A stretch of 64,000 bases of DNA from Paraflavitalea soli (GCF_003555545.1 NZ_CP032157.1:7940546-8004545); one strand, 5' to 3'; shown: positions 1 to 8,227, counted from the first letter of the stretch. The notes: a model not told the origin generated them from the sequence alone. Translations and numbers: made by a program.

Positions 1-230
1 TGGCTTTGTTCCGCGAAGAAGTGGCCAAAGGTATGAGCCATGCAGCCGAGCAGATGAAACAGGCCAACCTCGATACCAATGTGATCTTGTTCAGCATGTG
101 GACCGAAGCCGTGAAGAACTTTGCCGAATATGGAAAGGGCAATGTCATCTTCCTCGATGGAAGCCCCGATGGCATGGAGCACACCATGAAACAGATTCAG
201 GCCATGATGATGAAGAAAGCAGGAACCTAA
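1..230 (+). CDS. C-terminal end of an SPFH/band-7 (stomatin-like) protein; 5' part outside the window
   Basis: The frame is open from the window edge to TAA at 228-230, so about 75 C-terminal residues are visible and the start lies off the left side. The visible part is helical (AAEQMKQANLDTNVIL) and then reads GNVIFLDGSPDGMEHTMKQ, which resembles the tail of Bacteroidota SPFH-domain proteins. Such proteins form membrane-attached oligomers. The SPFH domain itself is not seen, so the call rests on the tail only; another coiled-coil protein cannot be excluded. Confidence 0.5.
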   Translation, partial: ALFREEVAKGMSHAAEQMKQANLDTNVILFSMWTEAVKNFAEYGKGNVIFLDGSPDGMEHTMKQIQAMMMKKAGT

Positions 231-246
231 TATCTGCCCATGGATG

Positions 247-320
247 TCAGGCTGAGCTTGTCGAAGCCGTCTAAAGAAGCCTGTTGAAGGGTGGGTCGCC
301 CTTCAAGGGCGGCTCACCCT
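247..320. repeat. Spacer repeat plus GGGTG hairpin, copy 1 (hairpin 289-319)
   Basis: After the SPFH gene there is a TCAGGCTGAGCTTGTCGAAG unit followed by a 31-nt hairpin: GGGTGGGTCGCCCTT, one loop base, then AAGGGCGGCTCACCC. The two arms pair throughout if two G-T wobbles are allowed. It lies downstream of a gene where a terminator is expected but has no T-run. Six related hairpins occur in the window. Confidence 0.8.
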
Positions 321-438
321 GATCTGAAGAGTTCATCTTCCCGCATTACGTATATAACAAAGTTTTAAGAAATATAAATAGTGTAAAAATCGTTTTAGGC
401 ACACATTTGATACTTTTACACCACTAAAATAATACTGG

Positions 439-1146
439 ATGAATTGGTTTTTTTTGCAGGTTACCAATCCGGCTGCCACAGTCGCTGATTCACTGAAACA
501 AGTGATGCAAAGTAGTGGTTCTGCGCCTTCTATGAATGTGATGGAAATGCTGGCCCATGGTGGCCCCCTCATGATTCCTTTGGCTCTTTTGTTGGTGCTG
601 GCCGTGTTTTTCTTCTTCGAGCGCCTCATCGCCATCCGCAAAGCCAGTAATATCGACCCCAATTTCATGAATATTATCCGCGACAATGTATTCAGCGGCA
701 ATGTGAGCGCAGCCCGCTCCCTGGCCAAGAATACCTCCAATCCCGTAGCCCGGATGATCGATAAAGGATTACAACGTATCGGCAAGCCCATCGACGCCAT
801 TGAAAAAAGCATGGAGAATGTGGGCAAGCTCGAGATCTATAAAATGGAACGCAACCTGTCCATGCTGTCTCTGGTATATGGTATTGCACCCATGTTTGGT
901 TTTTTGGGTACCATCTTCGGTATGCTCCAGTTGTTTTACAACATCAATGCTTCCGGCGATTTTACCCCCGCCCAGATTGCTGGTGGTATCTATACCAAGA
1001 TGATCACTTCCGCCAGCGGTTTGATCATTGGTCTGTTGGCTTATGTAGGATACAACTTCCTCAATGCCCAGATCGATAAGAACGTGAACAGGATGGAAGT
1101 GGCCAGCGCCGAGTTCATCGATATCCTGCAGGAGCCTACACGATAG
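439..1146 (+). CDS. exbB: MotA/TolQ/ExbB proton channel family protein
   Basis: This 235-residue inner-membrane protein should form the pentameric channel that, with ExbD, turns proton flow into work on a TonB- or TolA-like partner. Three membrane segments are visible: residues about 46-67, 140-165 (GIAPMFGFLGTIFGM, the conserved family core) and 188-207. A soluble helical stretch follows the first segment, as in ExbB/TolQ. The start ATG at 439 gives a short periplasmic N-terminus. An exbD-like gene follows 180 bp downstream in the same direction. No tonB is in view, so whether it serves TonB, Tol or gliding-type motors is not known. Confidence 0.88.
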   Translation: MNWFFLQVTNPAATVADSLKQVMQSSGSAPSMNVMEMLAHGGPLMIPLALLLVLAVFFFFERLIAIRKASNIDPNFMNIIRDNVFSGNVSAARSLAKNTSNPVARMIDKGLQRIGKPIDAIEKSMENVGKLEIYKMERNLSMLSLVYGIAPMFGFLGTIFGMLQLFYNINASGDFTPAQIAGGIYTKMITSASGLIIGLLAYVGYNFLNAQIDKNVNRMEVASAEFIDILQEPTR

Positions 1147-1172
1147 GAAATGATATCAAAAGCCAATCGTAG

Positions 1173-1265
1173 CAAAAGGTATTTTAACCCTGTAGAGGTT
1201 ACCGCTTTGTAGCGTCGGATCAAAAGGTTTTTTTACCCCTTTAGGGGTTAAAGCTTTGTAGTAGA
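1173..1265 (+). repeat. Two tandem 48-bp repeats between exbB and exbD
   Basis: Two units starting near 1173 and 1221 share CAAAAGGT, a small inverted repeat (AACCC...GGTT, then ACCCC...GGGGT) and GCTTTGTAG. The period is 48 bp. They sit inside what should be an exbB-exbD transcript and could form two short hairpins there. Confidence 0.7.
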
Positions 1266-1325
1266 AATTAACAAATACGATTTCATTTGCCCTGTAGCGG
1301 CAATCCTTTTGTAAAATATTTTTGA

Positions 1326-1724
1326 ATGAACTTAAGAAACAGGTTAAGATCACATCCCGAACTGCACGCAGGAGCCTTGAATGACATCCTGTTCATCCTC
1401 CTGTTCTTCTTCCTCATCGTTTCCACCATTGCCAATCCCAATATTGTAAAGGTCAATAACCCCCGTGGTACAAAAGATACCAAGGCCAAACAGCATATTA
1501 CCGTTTCCATCGACAATACCCAGCAGTTCTTCATCGGCACCAAAAAGGCCGATCCCATCCTGTTCGATACCCTGCTGAAAGCAGAGATCGCCAAATTCAA
1601 ACTCAATGTAGATACCCCCGTGGTCGTCATCAATGCCGATACCACCGCTTATTGGGGCGAGATCTTCCGCATCATGCGCATCTCAAAAAGCGTAGGCGCC
1701 AAGGTAGTGGCCAATGTGAAGTAA
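1326..1724 (+). CDS. exbD: ExbD/TolR family biopolymer transport protein
   Basis: This 132-residue protein has one N-terminal membrane segment (about residues 17-38, LNDILFILLFFFLIVS) followed by a periplasmic ExbD/TolR domain ending PVVVINADTTAYWGEI...VGAKVVANVK. Asp20 inside the membrane segment matches the protonatable Asp essential in ExbD/TolR. It is the partner of the ExbB-like protein upstream. The start ATG at 1326 gives a short cytoplasmic tail of 16 residues, normal for the family. No second exbD copy, common in Bacteroidota, follows here. Confidence 0.88.
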   Translation: MNLRNRLRSHPELHAGALNDILFILLFFFLIVSTIANPNIVKVNNPRGTKDTKAKQHITVSIDNTQQFFIGTKKADPILFDTLLKAEIAKFKLNVDTPVVVINADTTAYWGEIFRIMRISKSVGAKVVANVK

Positions 1725-1757
1725 GTAGTAAAGGTCGCCAGAGCATACCCCATTTTG

Positions 1758-1910
1758 TCATCTCGAACGGATATCTATCCCCGTTTTGTCATCTCAAACG
1801 GATATCTATATCCATGTTATCATCTCGAACGGATATCTATCCCCGTTTTGTCATCTCGAACGCAGCGAAGCGGAGTGAGAGATCCGCTATCGAAGCAAAA
1901 GCCCATTCGT
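1758..1910 (+). repeat. GTCATCTCGAACG repeats, 31-bp period
   Basis: Four units start at 1758, 1789, 1820 and 1851, each GTCATCTCGAACGGATATC followed by a short tail. The last unit passes into the long family form CGCAGCGAAGCGGAGTGAGA...ATCGAAGCAAAAG. There are no unique spacers, so it is not a CRISPR array. Related units occur at 6334, 6498, 34448, 42851 and 56426. Confidence 0.85.
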
Positions 1911-1931
1911 TCTTCTTTACGAAGCAAAAGC

Positions 1932-1985
1932 ATTGCCGATTCACGATTGCCGATTGCCGATTGCCGACTGCCGATTCACGATTTC
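1932..1985 (+). repeat. Heptanucleotide repeat, ATTGCCG/ACTGCCG family
   Basis: The segment reads as consecutive 7-mers (ATTGCCG, ACTGCCG, ATTCACG variants). It overlaps the 3' end of the neighbouring minus-strand oxidoreductase, whose TGA stop lies within an ATTCACG unit. Confidence 0.85.
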
Positions 1986-3325
1986 GTCAACCCAATCCTC
2001 CTCCCGATATTCGAATCAAACTTCCCTTCCGGATCATACTTCCTTTTCACCGCCAGCCATTCCGTATACTGCGGATACATTGCCTTAAACATCCCTTCAT
2101 TCAGCAACCCATCTTTACCGAGGTACAACCGCCCGCCGGCATCCAGTACTTTCGCGTCCAGTTTGGGCGTGAAAGCAAACAGCCCATCCGTCACTGGAAA
2201 ATCGATCGCCAGCGTATAACCTTTGAAAGGGAAGGAGAGCAGCCCTTGTCCATCTCCCATTCTTTTAAATACGTTGAGGAAGGGCGTGCAGCCGCTTTGC
2301 GCGATCATGTCCAGTATCTCCGCCAGGTGCTGGCGGCCATTGTCTTCCGGTATCACAAACTGGTATTGTATAAATCCCCGCTTGCCATAACCCCGGTTCC
2401 AGTGGTTGATCGCATCCAGCGGGAAGAAGAACTTTTCGTAATGAATAAACTCTTTCGGTGAGTTCTGCACAAAAGCGATCACCCGGTTCAGCACCTTCAC
2501 CGTAAAGTTGTTGAGCGTAAAAGAGGGCAGGAAGAAAGGCACCGTTAGTTTGCTCGTCTTATGCAATTGCAAGGGATTAGTGCTTAGCTTGGGTGGCAGT
2601 TCCGCCAGCTTCGCAGCATTCCCCAGCGTCAGTACCCCGCTGCCTATTTTGTTACCCCTGGCCATCGCATCAATCCAGGCCACCGAATAGTTGTATTCAT
2701 GATCATATTGATCCAGCGCCTCCAGCATATGGTCCAGCCCCTTGATCACAACCGATTTTTGCTTGAAATAAGTCGTCTCTATCTTGCGCAGTTGCACTTG
2801 TGCTGTTAAGATCACCCCCAGCAAGCCCAGTCCGCCAAAATTGGCCCAGAAAAGGTCTGCATTCTCCGTACGCGAAGCCGTCAGGATACGCCCATCTGCC
2901 AGCAGTATACGAAACGAAAGTACACAGTTCACAAAAGAGCCATCAATATGGTGCGCCTTACCGTGTATATCATTCGCAATCGCTCCGCCGATCGTCACGA
3001 ACTTTGTACCCGGACAGATCATCGGCAGCCAACCCCGCGGTACAAAACTGGTGATGATATCTTCCAGGCTTACCCCCGCTTCACATTCCAGTATACCCGT
3101 TGTTTCGTCCCAGGCCAGCAGGCGGTTCAGCTTCGTACAATCCCCCACATAGTGGTTGTCATTTACTGCCTGGTCTGCATAACTGCGGCCCAGCCCGCGC
3201 GGCACCAGGCTCCCCTGCTGCAACGTCCTGGTCACATCCCCCGCATCCCGCACTTGTACTTTGTAGGATTCCGATACCGGGTAATTACCCCATCCCGACA
3301 GCTTTTCTTTCTTGTATAATGACAT
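1976..3325 (-). CDS. FAD-binding oxidoreductase, DprE1-like (decaprenylphosphoryl-ribose 2-oxidase family)
   Basis: This 449-residue soluble flavoprotein has an N-terminal FAD_binding_4 domain (about 20-180) with VPRGLGRSYAD (41-51) and CPGTKFVTIGGAIANDIHGK (104-123), and a C-terminal ALO-type domain ending YDPEGKFDSNIGRR. The HGK segment resembles DprE1, which oxidises a polyprenyl-phosphate pentose as half of an epimerase. The usual SDR partner DprE2 is not adjacent, so the substrate is inferred only from family resemblance. I chose the ATG at 3325 because the protein then begins MSLYKKEK; the frame upstream is open but lacks homology. The C-terminus runs into a 7-bp intergenic repeat. Confidence 0.8.
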   Translation of the reverse strand: MSLYKKEKLSGWGNYPVSESYKVQVRDAGDVTRTLQQGSLVPRGLGRSYADQAVNDNHYVGDCTKLNRLLAWDETTGILECEAGVSLEDIITSFVPRGWLPMICPGTKFVTIGGAIANDIHGKAHHIDGSFVNCVLSFRILLADGRILTASRTENADLFWANFGGLGLLGVILTAQVQLRKIETTYFKQKSVVIKGLDHMLEALDQYDHEYNYSVAWIDAMARGNKIGSGVLTLGNAAKLAELPPKLSTNPLQLHKTSKLTVPFFLPSFTLNNFTVKVLNRVIAFVQNSPKEFIHYEKFFFPLDAINHWNRGYGKRGFIQYQFVIPEDNGRQHLAEILDMIAQSGCTPFLNVFKRMGDGQGLLSFPFKGYTLAIDFPVTDGLFAFTPKLDAKVLDAGGRLYLGKDGLLNEGMFKAMYPQYTEWLAVKRKYDPEGKFDSNIGRRIGLTKS

Positions 3326-3362
3326 GCGCCAATAATTAAAATTGAATGAAATTGTCACCCTT

Positions 3363-3530
3363 AACGGTTGTCAGCCTGAGCTTGTCGAAGGCGTCTAAAG
3401 AGCTTGTCCCCCTTCGCGGGAAGCCTGTCGAAGCCTTAACATTTGTCAGAGTTTATCCCGCCTTGCGGGACTGAGCCTGTAGAAGCCGTCTAAAGGGTGG
3501 GTCGCCCTTAAAGGGCGGCTCACCCGATCT
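3363..3530. repeat. CTTGTCGAAG spacer repeats and GGGTG hairpin copy 2 (3495-3525)
   Basis: The gap between two minus-strand genes holds three degenerate units built on TGAGCCTGTCGAAG and GTCTAAAG, a CCCGCcttGCGGG mini-hairpin, and a perfect copy of the 31-nt hairpin. The hairpin lies 35 bp past the prmC stop on the minus strand, where a terminator would act. Confidence 0.8.
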
Positions 3531-3560
3531 TACTCGGCCTATTCTTAAATATATTACTTC

Positions 3561-4433
3561 CTAATTAATTTTCATAGCCCTGATCATCCGGTCCTTGCCT
3601 TGCATGTCTTTCTTCAATACCACTGCGAATCCATGCTCCTGGAAAACCTGTACCGTAGCAGCACCAAGATCTTCATGTATCTCCACATAAATACGGCCGG
3701 CCGGCAATAACTTCCCCTGGGCAAACCGGGCAATGTTCCGGTAAAACAGCAGCGGATCATCATTCTCCACAAACAAAGCCAGGTGCGGCTCATGCTCCAA
3801 TACATTGGCGTGCATCGTTGCCTTGTCTTTAACCGGGATATAGGGCGGATTGCTCACGATGATATCAGCCATCGGTAGTACCGCCCACTGATCTACTTGC
3901 AGGAAATCCACCAACAGAAACTCCACAGCTGCAGCTAAGTTGCGTGCATTCTGCCGCGACACCCCCAAGGCTCCCTTACTTACATCACAGCCGTACACCG
4001 TTGCGCCCGGCAATTTCTTTTTCAGTGCAATGGGTATGCAACCACTGCCCGTCCCAATATCAAGGATGACCAACTGCCGACTGCCGATCGCAGACTGCCG
4101 ATTATCAACCTCCGCCACCACCCATTCCACCAGCTCTTCCGTCTCTGGCCGCGGTATCAGCACCTGCTCATCTACATACAGCTTCAGTCCATAAAACCAG
4201 GCCTCGTGCAACACATATTGCACCGGTGTATGTTCCAGCAATTGCGCCTTATATTTTTCCAGCAGCTTGTCTTGCTCCGGGGTGAGCCGTTTTTGTTTGT
4301 GCAGTAACCGGTCGATCTTCTTCAGGCCGCTCAGGTTTTCCATTACCCAATCTGCTATTTGCGCAGCTTCACGCGGTTCGTAGGCCGTACCCAATTGCCT
4401 GGTCAGATCTTGTTGCCCTTCCTGGATCGTCAT
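3561..4433 (-). CDS. prmC: Peptide chain release factor N5-glutamine methyltransferase (HemK family)
   Basis: PrmC methylates the GGQ glutamine of release factors 1 and 2. This 290-residue protein has the helical N-terminal domain (1-90), RPETEELVEW (95-104), the SAM-binding LDIGTGSG (124-131) and the catalytic NPPY at 195-198. Between the two domains, residues 110-121 read NRQSAIGSRQ and are encoded by the genome's CGGCAGT 7-bp repeat, an in-frame insertion in the linker. A TACCTTTG box ends 5 nt before the ATG, giving an almost leaderless mRNA. Confidence 0.95.
   Translation of the reverse strand: MTIQEGQQDLTRQLGTAYEPREAAQIADWVMENLSGLKKIDRLLHKQKRLTPEQDKLLEKYKAQLLEHTPVQYVLHEAWFYGLKLYVDEQVLIPRPETEELVEWVVAEVDNRQSAIGSRQLVILDIGTGSGCIPIALKKKLPGATVYGCDVSKGALGVSRQNARNLAAAVEFLLVDFLQVDQWAVLPMADIIVSNPPYIPVKDKATMHANVLEHEPHLALFVENDDPLLFYRNIARFAQGKLLPAGRIYVEIHEDLGAATVQVFQEHGFAVVLKKDMQGKDRMIRAMKIN
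4071..4107. repeat. Heptanucleotide repeat inside the prmC coding sequence
   Basis: On the plus strand this reads ACTGCCG, ACTGCCG, ATCGCAG, ACTGCCG, ATTATC, the same 7-bp family found between genes at 1932, 6462, 37425 and 43190. It is translated in prmC without breaking the frame. Confidence 0.8.
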
Positions 4434-4438
4434 GCCGG

Positions 4439-4446
4439 CAAAGGTA
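4439..4446 (-). promoter_or_regulatory. TAnnTTTG -7 box of prmC
   Basis: TACCTTTG on the minus strand matches the Bacteroidota -7 consensus. It ends 5 nt upstream of the prmC ATG, implying a very short or absent leader. Confidence 0.55.
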
Positions 4447-4455
4447 GGCGTTTAC

Positions 4456-4580
4456 CGTTTCGGGTGTAGTGTTTCATGTTGGGGCTTCCTGTGTATGAAC
4501 CAATTGACTACTAAAAGACCGGGAATGGCAAAGCGCAGCAGCAACCCAAAACCCGAAACACCAAACTCGAAACCCTAAAC
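4456..4580. repeat. Inverted-arm element of AACCCGA heptads, copy 1
   Basis: The left arm (near 4456, TTTCGGGTGTAGTGTTTC) and right arm (4540-4580, AACCCAAAACCCGAAAC and following) are degenerate inverted copies built from AACCCGA-like 7-mers, with about 60 bp between them. Copies 2 and 3 lie at 41387 and 50527. This copy sits between the divergent prmC and ribD genes. Confidence 0.7.
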
Positions 4581-4585
4581 CACCG

Positions 4586-4593
4586 TATCTTTG
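4586..4593 (+). promoter_or_regulatory. TAnnTTTG -7 box of ribD
   Basis: TATCTTTG matches the -7 consensus exactly. Its last TTG (4591-4593) is in frame with ribD and could be mistaken for a start codon, but it would lie at or before the transcription start. Confidence 0.65.
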
Positions 4594-4629
4594 CGCCTCA
4601 CACAGGAAAACCCTGTCACCATTCATCTT

Positions 4630-5682
4630 TTGACCACCCACGAAACATACCTGCACCGTTGCCTGGAACTGGCCAGTCTGGCCGCCGGCCACACAGCCCC
4701 CAACCCCCTGGTGGGAGCCGTGCTCGTGCACCAGGGCCGCATCATCGGCGAGGGGTTTCACCGGCAATATGGCGGCCCCCATGCCGAGCCCAATTGCATC
4801 AATTCCGTGGCCGCCGCCGACAGCCACCTCATCCCCCATGCCACCCTGTACGTATCCTTGGAGCCCTGTGCCCATTTTGGTAAAACACCCCCCTGTGCCG
4901 ATCTCATTGTGCGCCACCGCATACCCGAAGTCGTCATCGGTTGCCGCGATCCCTTTGTGGAAGTCGATGGCAAGGGCATCGAAAAACTGCAGGCTGCCGG
5001 CATCAGCGTTACCGTAGGTGTATTGGAACAAGCCGCTATCGACCTCAACAAACGATTCTTTACTTTTCATACAGCCCATCGACCTTATATCATCCTCAAA
5101 TGGGCCCAGACCGCCAACCGGTTCATCGGCAATACCGATCATACCCGCCTCCACATCAGTGGTGAGTTGACCAACCGCCTCGTGCACCAGTGGCGCAGCG
5201 AAGAAGCCGCCATCCTCGTGGGCGCCAATACCGCCCTGTGGGATGATCCACAGCTCAACACCCGCCTGTGGACTGGTCCCGATCCCGTGCGACTGGTAGT
5301 GGACAGCGACCTGCGCCTGCCCAGGTCACTGAACTTGTTTGATCAAAAAGTAAGGACCATCGTTTTCAACAGCCTGCAACACCAGCAGCAGGACAACCTT
5401 CTGTATTACCAGGTCACAAAAGAGCGGAGCCTGGTGCAACAGGTCACCAATGCCCTGTACCAGCAAAAGATATTGAGCGTACTCGTGGAAGGAGGTGCGC
5501 AGTTATTACAATCCTTTATCGATGAAGGGTATTGGGACGAAGCCAGGGTCATCACTAACAATGCCTTATTCGTGGATGACGGAATACCAGCACCCGTATT
5601 GCGTTCAGGCACCCTGGTGCAAACACAACAACTAGGAACCGATACTATACAGATCATTAAAAGAAGCGAAGCTGCCTTATAA
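4630..5682 (+). CDS. ribD: Bifunctional diaminohydroxyphosphoribosylaminopyrimidine deaminase / 5-amino-6-(5-phosphoribosylamino)uracil reductase
   Basis: RibD carries out two early steps of riboflavin synthesis. The N-terminal deaminase has APNPLVGAVL (23-32), the zinc-binding HAE (51-53) and the pair Cys80/Cys89 in PCAHFGKTPPC. The C-terminal reductase domain starts at RPYIILKWAQT and ends with LVEGGAQLLQSFI. I place the start at TTG 4630, giving MTTHETYLHRC, the usual N-terminus. The longer frame to 4591 starts inside a -7 promoter box. The next gene follows after 26 bp, probably in the same operon. Confidence 0.93.
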   Translation: MTTHETYLHRCLELASLAAGHTAPNPLVGAVLVHQGRIIGEGFHRQYGGPHAEPNCINSVAAADSHLIPHATLYVSLEPCAHFGKTPPCADLIVRHRIPEVVIGCRDPFVEVDGKGIEKLQAAGISVTVGVLEQAAIDLNKRFFTFHTAHRPYIILKWAQTANRFIGNTDHTRLHISGELTNRLVHQWRSEEAAILVGANTALWDDPQLNTRLWTGPDPVRLVVDSDLRLPRSLNLFDQKVRTIVFNSLQHQQQDNLLYYQVTKERSLVQQVTNALYQQKILSVLVEGGAQLLQSFIDEGYWDEARVITNNALFVDDGIPAPVLRSGTLVQTQQLGTDTIQIIKRSEAAL

Positions 5683-5708
5683 AGCACAGTAGAGCGGGAT
5701 CAAAACAT

Positions 5709-6323
5709 ATGACAACCATGATCGAGCAGGATTTTTATTATACCGTGGAAAAGCCCGCCACCGCCGAGTTCAAAGACAGGGGCAGTAAGTTTATTGCTTT
5801 TGCATTTCCCATCAATACCATTGAGGAGTTTAAGCAGCGCCTGGAAGAAGTGAAGAAAGAACATCCCAAAGCAACCCATCATTGTTTTGCTTATCGTATT
5901 GGCACCGATAAAAATGTTTATCGTGTCAGCGATGATGGCGAGCCTTCCGGTACTGCCGGCAAGCCCATCCTCGGCCAGATCGACAGCAAAGAGCTCACCA
6001 ATGTACTCATTGTGGTCGTTCGTTATTTCGGGGGCACCTTGCTCGGTGTGCCCGGTCTCATCAATGCTTACAAGAGCGCTGCTTCCATGGTCCTCCAGGT
6101 AATGCCCGCCACCCAGCGTTTTATTGAGGTGCCCTATACCGTCAACTTCGATTACTCACAGATGAATGAGGTGATGATCGTCGTCAAGCAGCTCAACTGC
6201 ACCGTGCTCGGGCAGGACCTGGGCCTGTTTTGCCACCTGCGCATCGGTATCTCCAAAGCCCGCCTCCAGGAAGCCCTGTACCGCCTCGGCGATCTCAGAG
6301 GTGTAGAAGTGAAGAAAGCATAA
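5709..6323 (+). CDS. YigZ/IMPACT (UPF0029) family protein
   Basis: This 204-residue protein is full length. The N-terminal IMPACT domain contains GSKFIAFAFPI, HHCFAYRIG, DDGEPSGTAGKPIL (about 75-88) and VVVRYFGGTLLGVPGLINAY (100-119), the family signature. A DUF1949-like ferredoxin-fold domain follows (140-204). Members are linked to translation or proline peptide handling, but no reaction is firmly established for bacterial homologues. It lies 26 bp after ribD. ATG codons at 5709 and 5718 are both possible starts. Confidence 0.85.
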   Translation: MTTMIEQDFYYTVEKPATAEFKDRGSKFIAFAFPINTIEEFKQRLEEVKKEHPKATHHCFAYRIGTDKNVYRVSDDGEPSGTAGKPILGQIDSKELTNVLIVVVRYFGGTLLGVPGLINAYKSAASMVLQVMPATQRFIEVPYTVNFDYSQMNEVMIVVKQLNCTVLGQDLGLFCHLRIGISKARLQEALYRLGDLRGVEVKKA

Positions 6324-6622
6324 TCTTTGTTCATTTCGAACGGAGTTCTATCATTCTGGGTTGTCATTTCGAACGGATCGCAATCTCCCTTCCTTGTCAT
6401 TTCGAACGCAGCGCAGCGGAGTGAGAAATCTGTTATCGAAGCAAAAGAATCCGCAGCAAAAGACTGCCGACTGCCGATTCACGATTGCCTCGCATTTGTC
6501 ATTTCGAACGCAGCGCAGCGTAGTGAGAAATCTGCTCTCAAAGCAAAGGATTCGTAGCAAAAGGTTTTCGTATCAAAAGTATTGCCGATTCACAGCTTGT
6601 CCCGCTATGCGGGAACTGCCGC
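6324..6622. repeat. Mosaic of intergenic repeats between yigZ and hbd
   Basis: The gap is made almost wholly of repeats: three GTCATTTCGAACG units (about 6334-6450), the ACTGCCG heptads (6462-6490), another GTCATTTCGAACG unit (6498-6562) with GAAGCAAAAG tails, and a short TTGTCCCGCtatGCGGGA hairpin near 6598. No gene is seen. Confidence 0.8.
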
Positions 6623-7516
6623 CTATCTAAATCGTTCACTCACCACCAGCTCCTTACTCCCCGACGTATATGTATAAAATCCTTCTCCGCTCTTCATCCC
6701 TAAATAACCCGCTGTCACCATATTCGTCAACAGCGGACAAGGCGCATACTTCGGATTCCCAAATCCTTCATACAATACGTTGAGGATAGAGTAGCAAACA
6801 TCCAGTCCGATAAAATCCGCCAGTTGCAAGGGCCCCATCGGGTGCGCCATGCCTAGTTTCATCACCGTATCGATCCCCTCTACACCCGCCACCCCTTCAT
6901 ACAAACTATAGATCGCTTCATTGATCATCGGCATCAGGATGCGGTTGGCAATAAAGCCCGGGTAGTCATTCACCACACAAGGCACTTTGCCCAGTTGCGT
7001 GCTCAGCGATACGATCGTGTCCGTCACCCCTTTGTCTGTGGCATACCCATTGATGATCTCTACCAGCTTCATCACTGGCACCGGGTTCATAAAGTGCATG
7101 CCGATCACCTTGTTGGCCCTTTTCGTTACCGCAGCAATTTTAGTAATCGAGATCGAGGAGGTATTCGTGGCCAGGATCGCCCCGGCAGGCGCTGCTTCAT
7201 CCAGTTGACGGAATATCTTTAGTTTGAGGTCGATGTTTTCTGTAGCTGCTTCTACTACCAGTTCCGCGTTTTCTACTCCTGCGGCCAGGTCCGTATGCGT
7301 GGTAATATTTCCCAGCGTAGTTTCTTTCTGTGCTTCCGTCAGCGTACCCTTGCTTATTTGCCGGTCGAGGTTTTTGCCGATCGTCTGCACCGCCTTTTCG
7401 AGTTGTGCCCCGTTTACATCAATAAGGTTCACTGTAAAGCCGCTTTGCGCAAATACGTGTGCGATGCCATTGCCCATCGTGCCGGCGCCGATCACTGCGA
7501 TGTGTTGAAGAGACAT
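6623..7516 (-). CDS. hbd: 3-hydroxybutyryl-CoA dehydrogenase family protein
   Basis: The 297-residue enzyme should oxidise or reduce 3-hydroxyacyl-CoA with NAD(H). The Rossmann motif GAGTMGNG is at residues 10-17, the catalytic dyad His141 (IGMHFMNPVP) and Glu153 (KLVEII) are present, and the C-terminal dimerisation domain (185-285) ends GMKSGEGFYTY. The length is that of single-domain Hbd/PaaH enzymes and not of the FadB fusion. A TACATTTG box lies 38 nt upstream. No other beta-oxidation gene is adjacent. Hbd and PaaH cannot be told apart from sequence alone. Confidence 0.9.
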   Translation of the reverse strand: MSLQHIAVIGAGTMGNGIAHVFAQSGFTVNLIDVNGAQLEKAVQTIGKNLDRQISKGTLTEAQKETTLGNITTHTDLAAGVENAELVVEAATENIDLKLKIFRQLDEAAPAGAILATNTSSISITKIAAVTKRANKVIGMHFMNPVPVMKLVEIINGYATDKGVTDTIVSLSTQLGKVPCVVNDYPGFIANRILMPMINEAIYSLYEGVAGVEGIDTVMKLGMAHPMGPLQLADFIGLDVCYSILNVLYEGFGNPKYAPCPLLTNMVTAGYLGMKSGEGFYTYTSGSKELVVSERFR

Positions 7517-7870
7517 GAATGAGTTGATTTGGTATTCAATATGACTAAGCCCGACAAATGTAGCGTAAAAAATCCTGTCCGGCTATCCCCTGCTGGTGTC
7601 AGGCTGAGCAATGTCATCCCGCTTTGCGGGAAGCTTGGCGAAGGGCTGTTGAAGCCGCCATCAGGGTGGGTCGCCCTTTGAGGGCGGCTCACCCTGAGCT
7701 AAAGAACCTTACCACCTCTCTTTGCCCCTTCGCCTCAATGCCTTCCACTCGTTGTCTCCATGCCTCGTTGCCTCTTCCCTCCTGACCAGGATCACCTCCC
7801 CGCTTAACCATTGTCAACTTCTACTAACCCACTCCGTCCGATCTTTATGCCGTAAACAAATCGAATCGTT
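7517..7870. repeat. Intergenic region with CTGAGC repeat and GGGTG hairpin copy 3 (7664-7694)
   Basis: A TACATTTG box on the minus strand (7555-7562) serves hbd. Then come a CAGGCTGAGC unit, an ATCCCGCtttGCGGGA hairpin and the 31-nt hairpin with loop variant CGCCCTttgAGGGCG. From 7700 to 7870 I see no feature apart from the leader of the next gene. Confidence 0.7.
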
Positions 7871-8227
7871 ATGTCAACAACAATCCATCCTTCTACCGTT
7901 CAGTCTTCTTATACCATACCTGCCAAAGGCAATTCCGTTTTCACTCGTTTTATCCATTGGGCCGATGCCCAGCAGGAGAACCGTCTCTTGTGGCTGGCCC
8001 TGGCCCTCGGCGGTTTTGGTTGTGCCCTCACACCCCTCACCATCTTATTGATCGTGGCCCTCACCGGCATGAACCTTTTCCTGTTCATGACAGCCCTGGC
8101 CGCCATGGCCATGTCACTCATCGTCAACCTGGCCGCCATGTCTACTAAGATCACCATCCCCGTGCTGCTGGTCAGCGTGGTGGTCGATCTGGTCGTGATT
8201 GCCGCTGCCGTAAGCATGTCCCTGTAG
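7871..8227 (+). CDS. Small hypothetical membrane protein
   Basis: I do not recognise a family. The 118 residues have a polar N-terminus (1-35) and then three hydrophobic segments at about 41-62, 66-90 and 95-117, ending directly at the C-terminus. Codon use resembles the surrounding genes. It stands alone between hbd and a DUF3592-like gene. The start ATG at 7871 has no clear ribosome site, which is normal in this genome. Confidence 0.6.
   Translation: MSTTIHPSTVQSSYTIPAKGNSVFTRFIHWADAQQENRLLWLALALGGFGCALTPLTILLIVALTGMNLFLFMTALAAMAMSLIVNLAAMSTKITIPVLLVSVVVDLVVIAAAVSMSL

Noticed and set aside
1758-1910. CRISPR array
   Set aside because: Direct 31-bp period without unique spacers, and the units belong to a dispersed repeat family; no cas gene.
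1652-2461. Long plus-strand frame of 269 codons
   Set aside because: It reads through repeats and antisense to the DprE1-like gene; it has no domain and shadow composition.
4591-4629. N-terminal extension of ribD starting at TTG 4591
   Set aside because: The TTG is the end of a TATCTTTG promoter box, and the normal RibD N-terminus begins 13 codons later.
4474-5187. 237-codon minus-strand frame
   Set aside because: Antisense to ribD, Gly-rich shadow frame.
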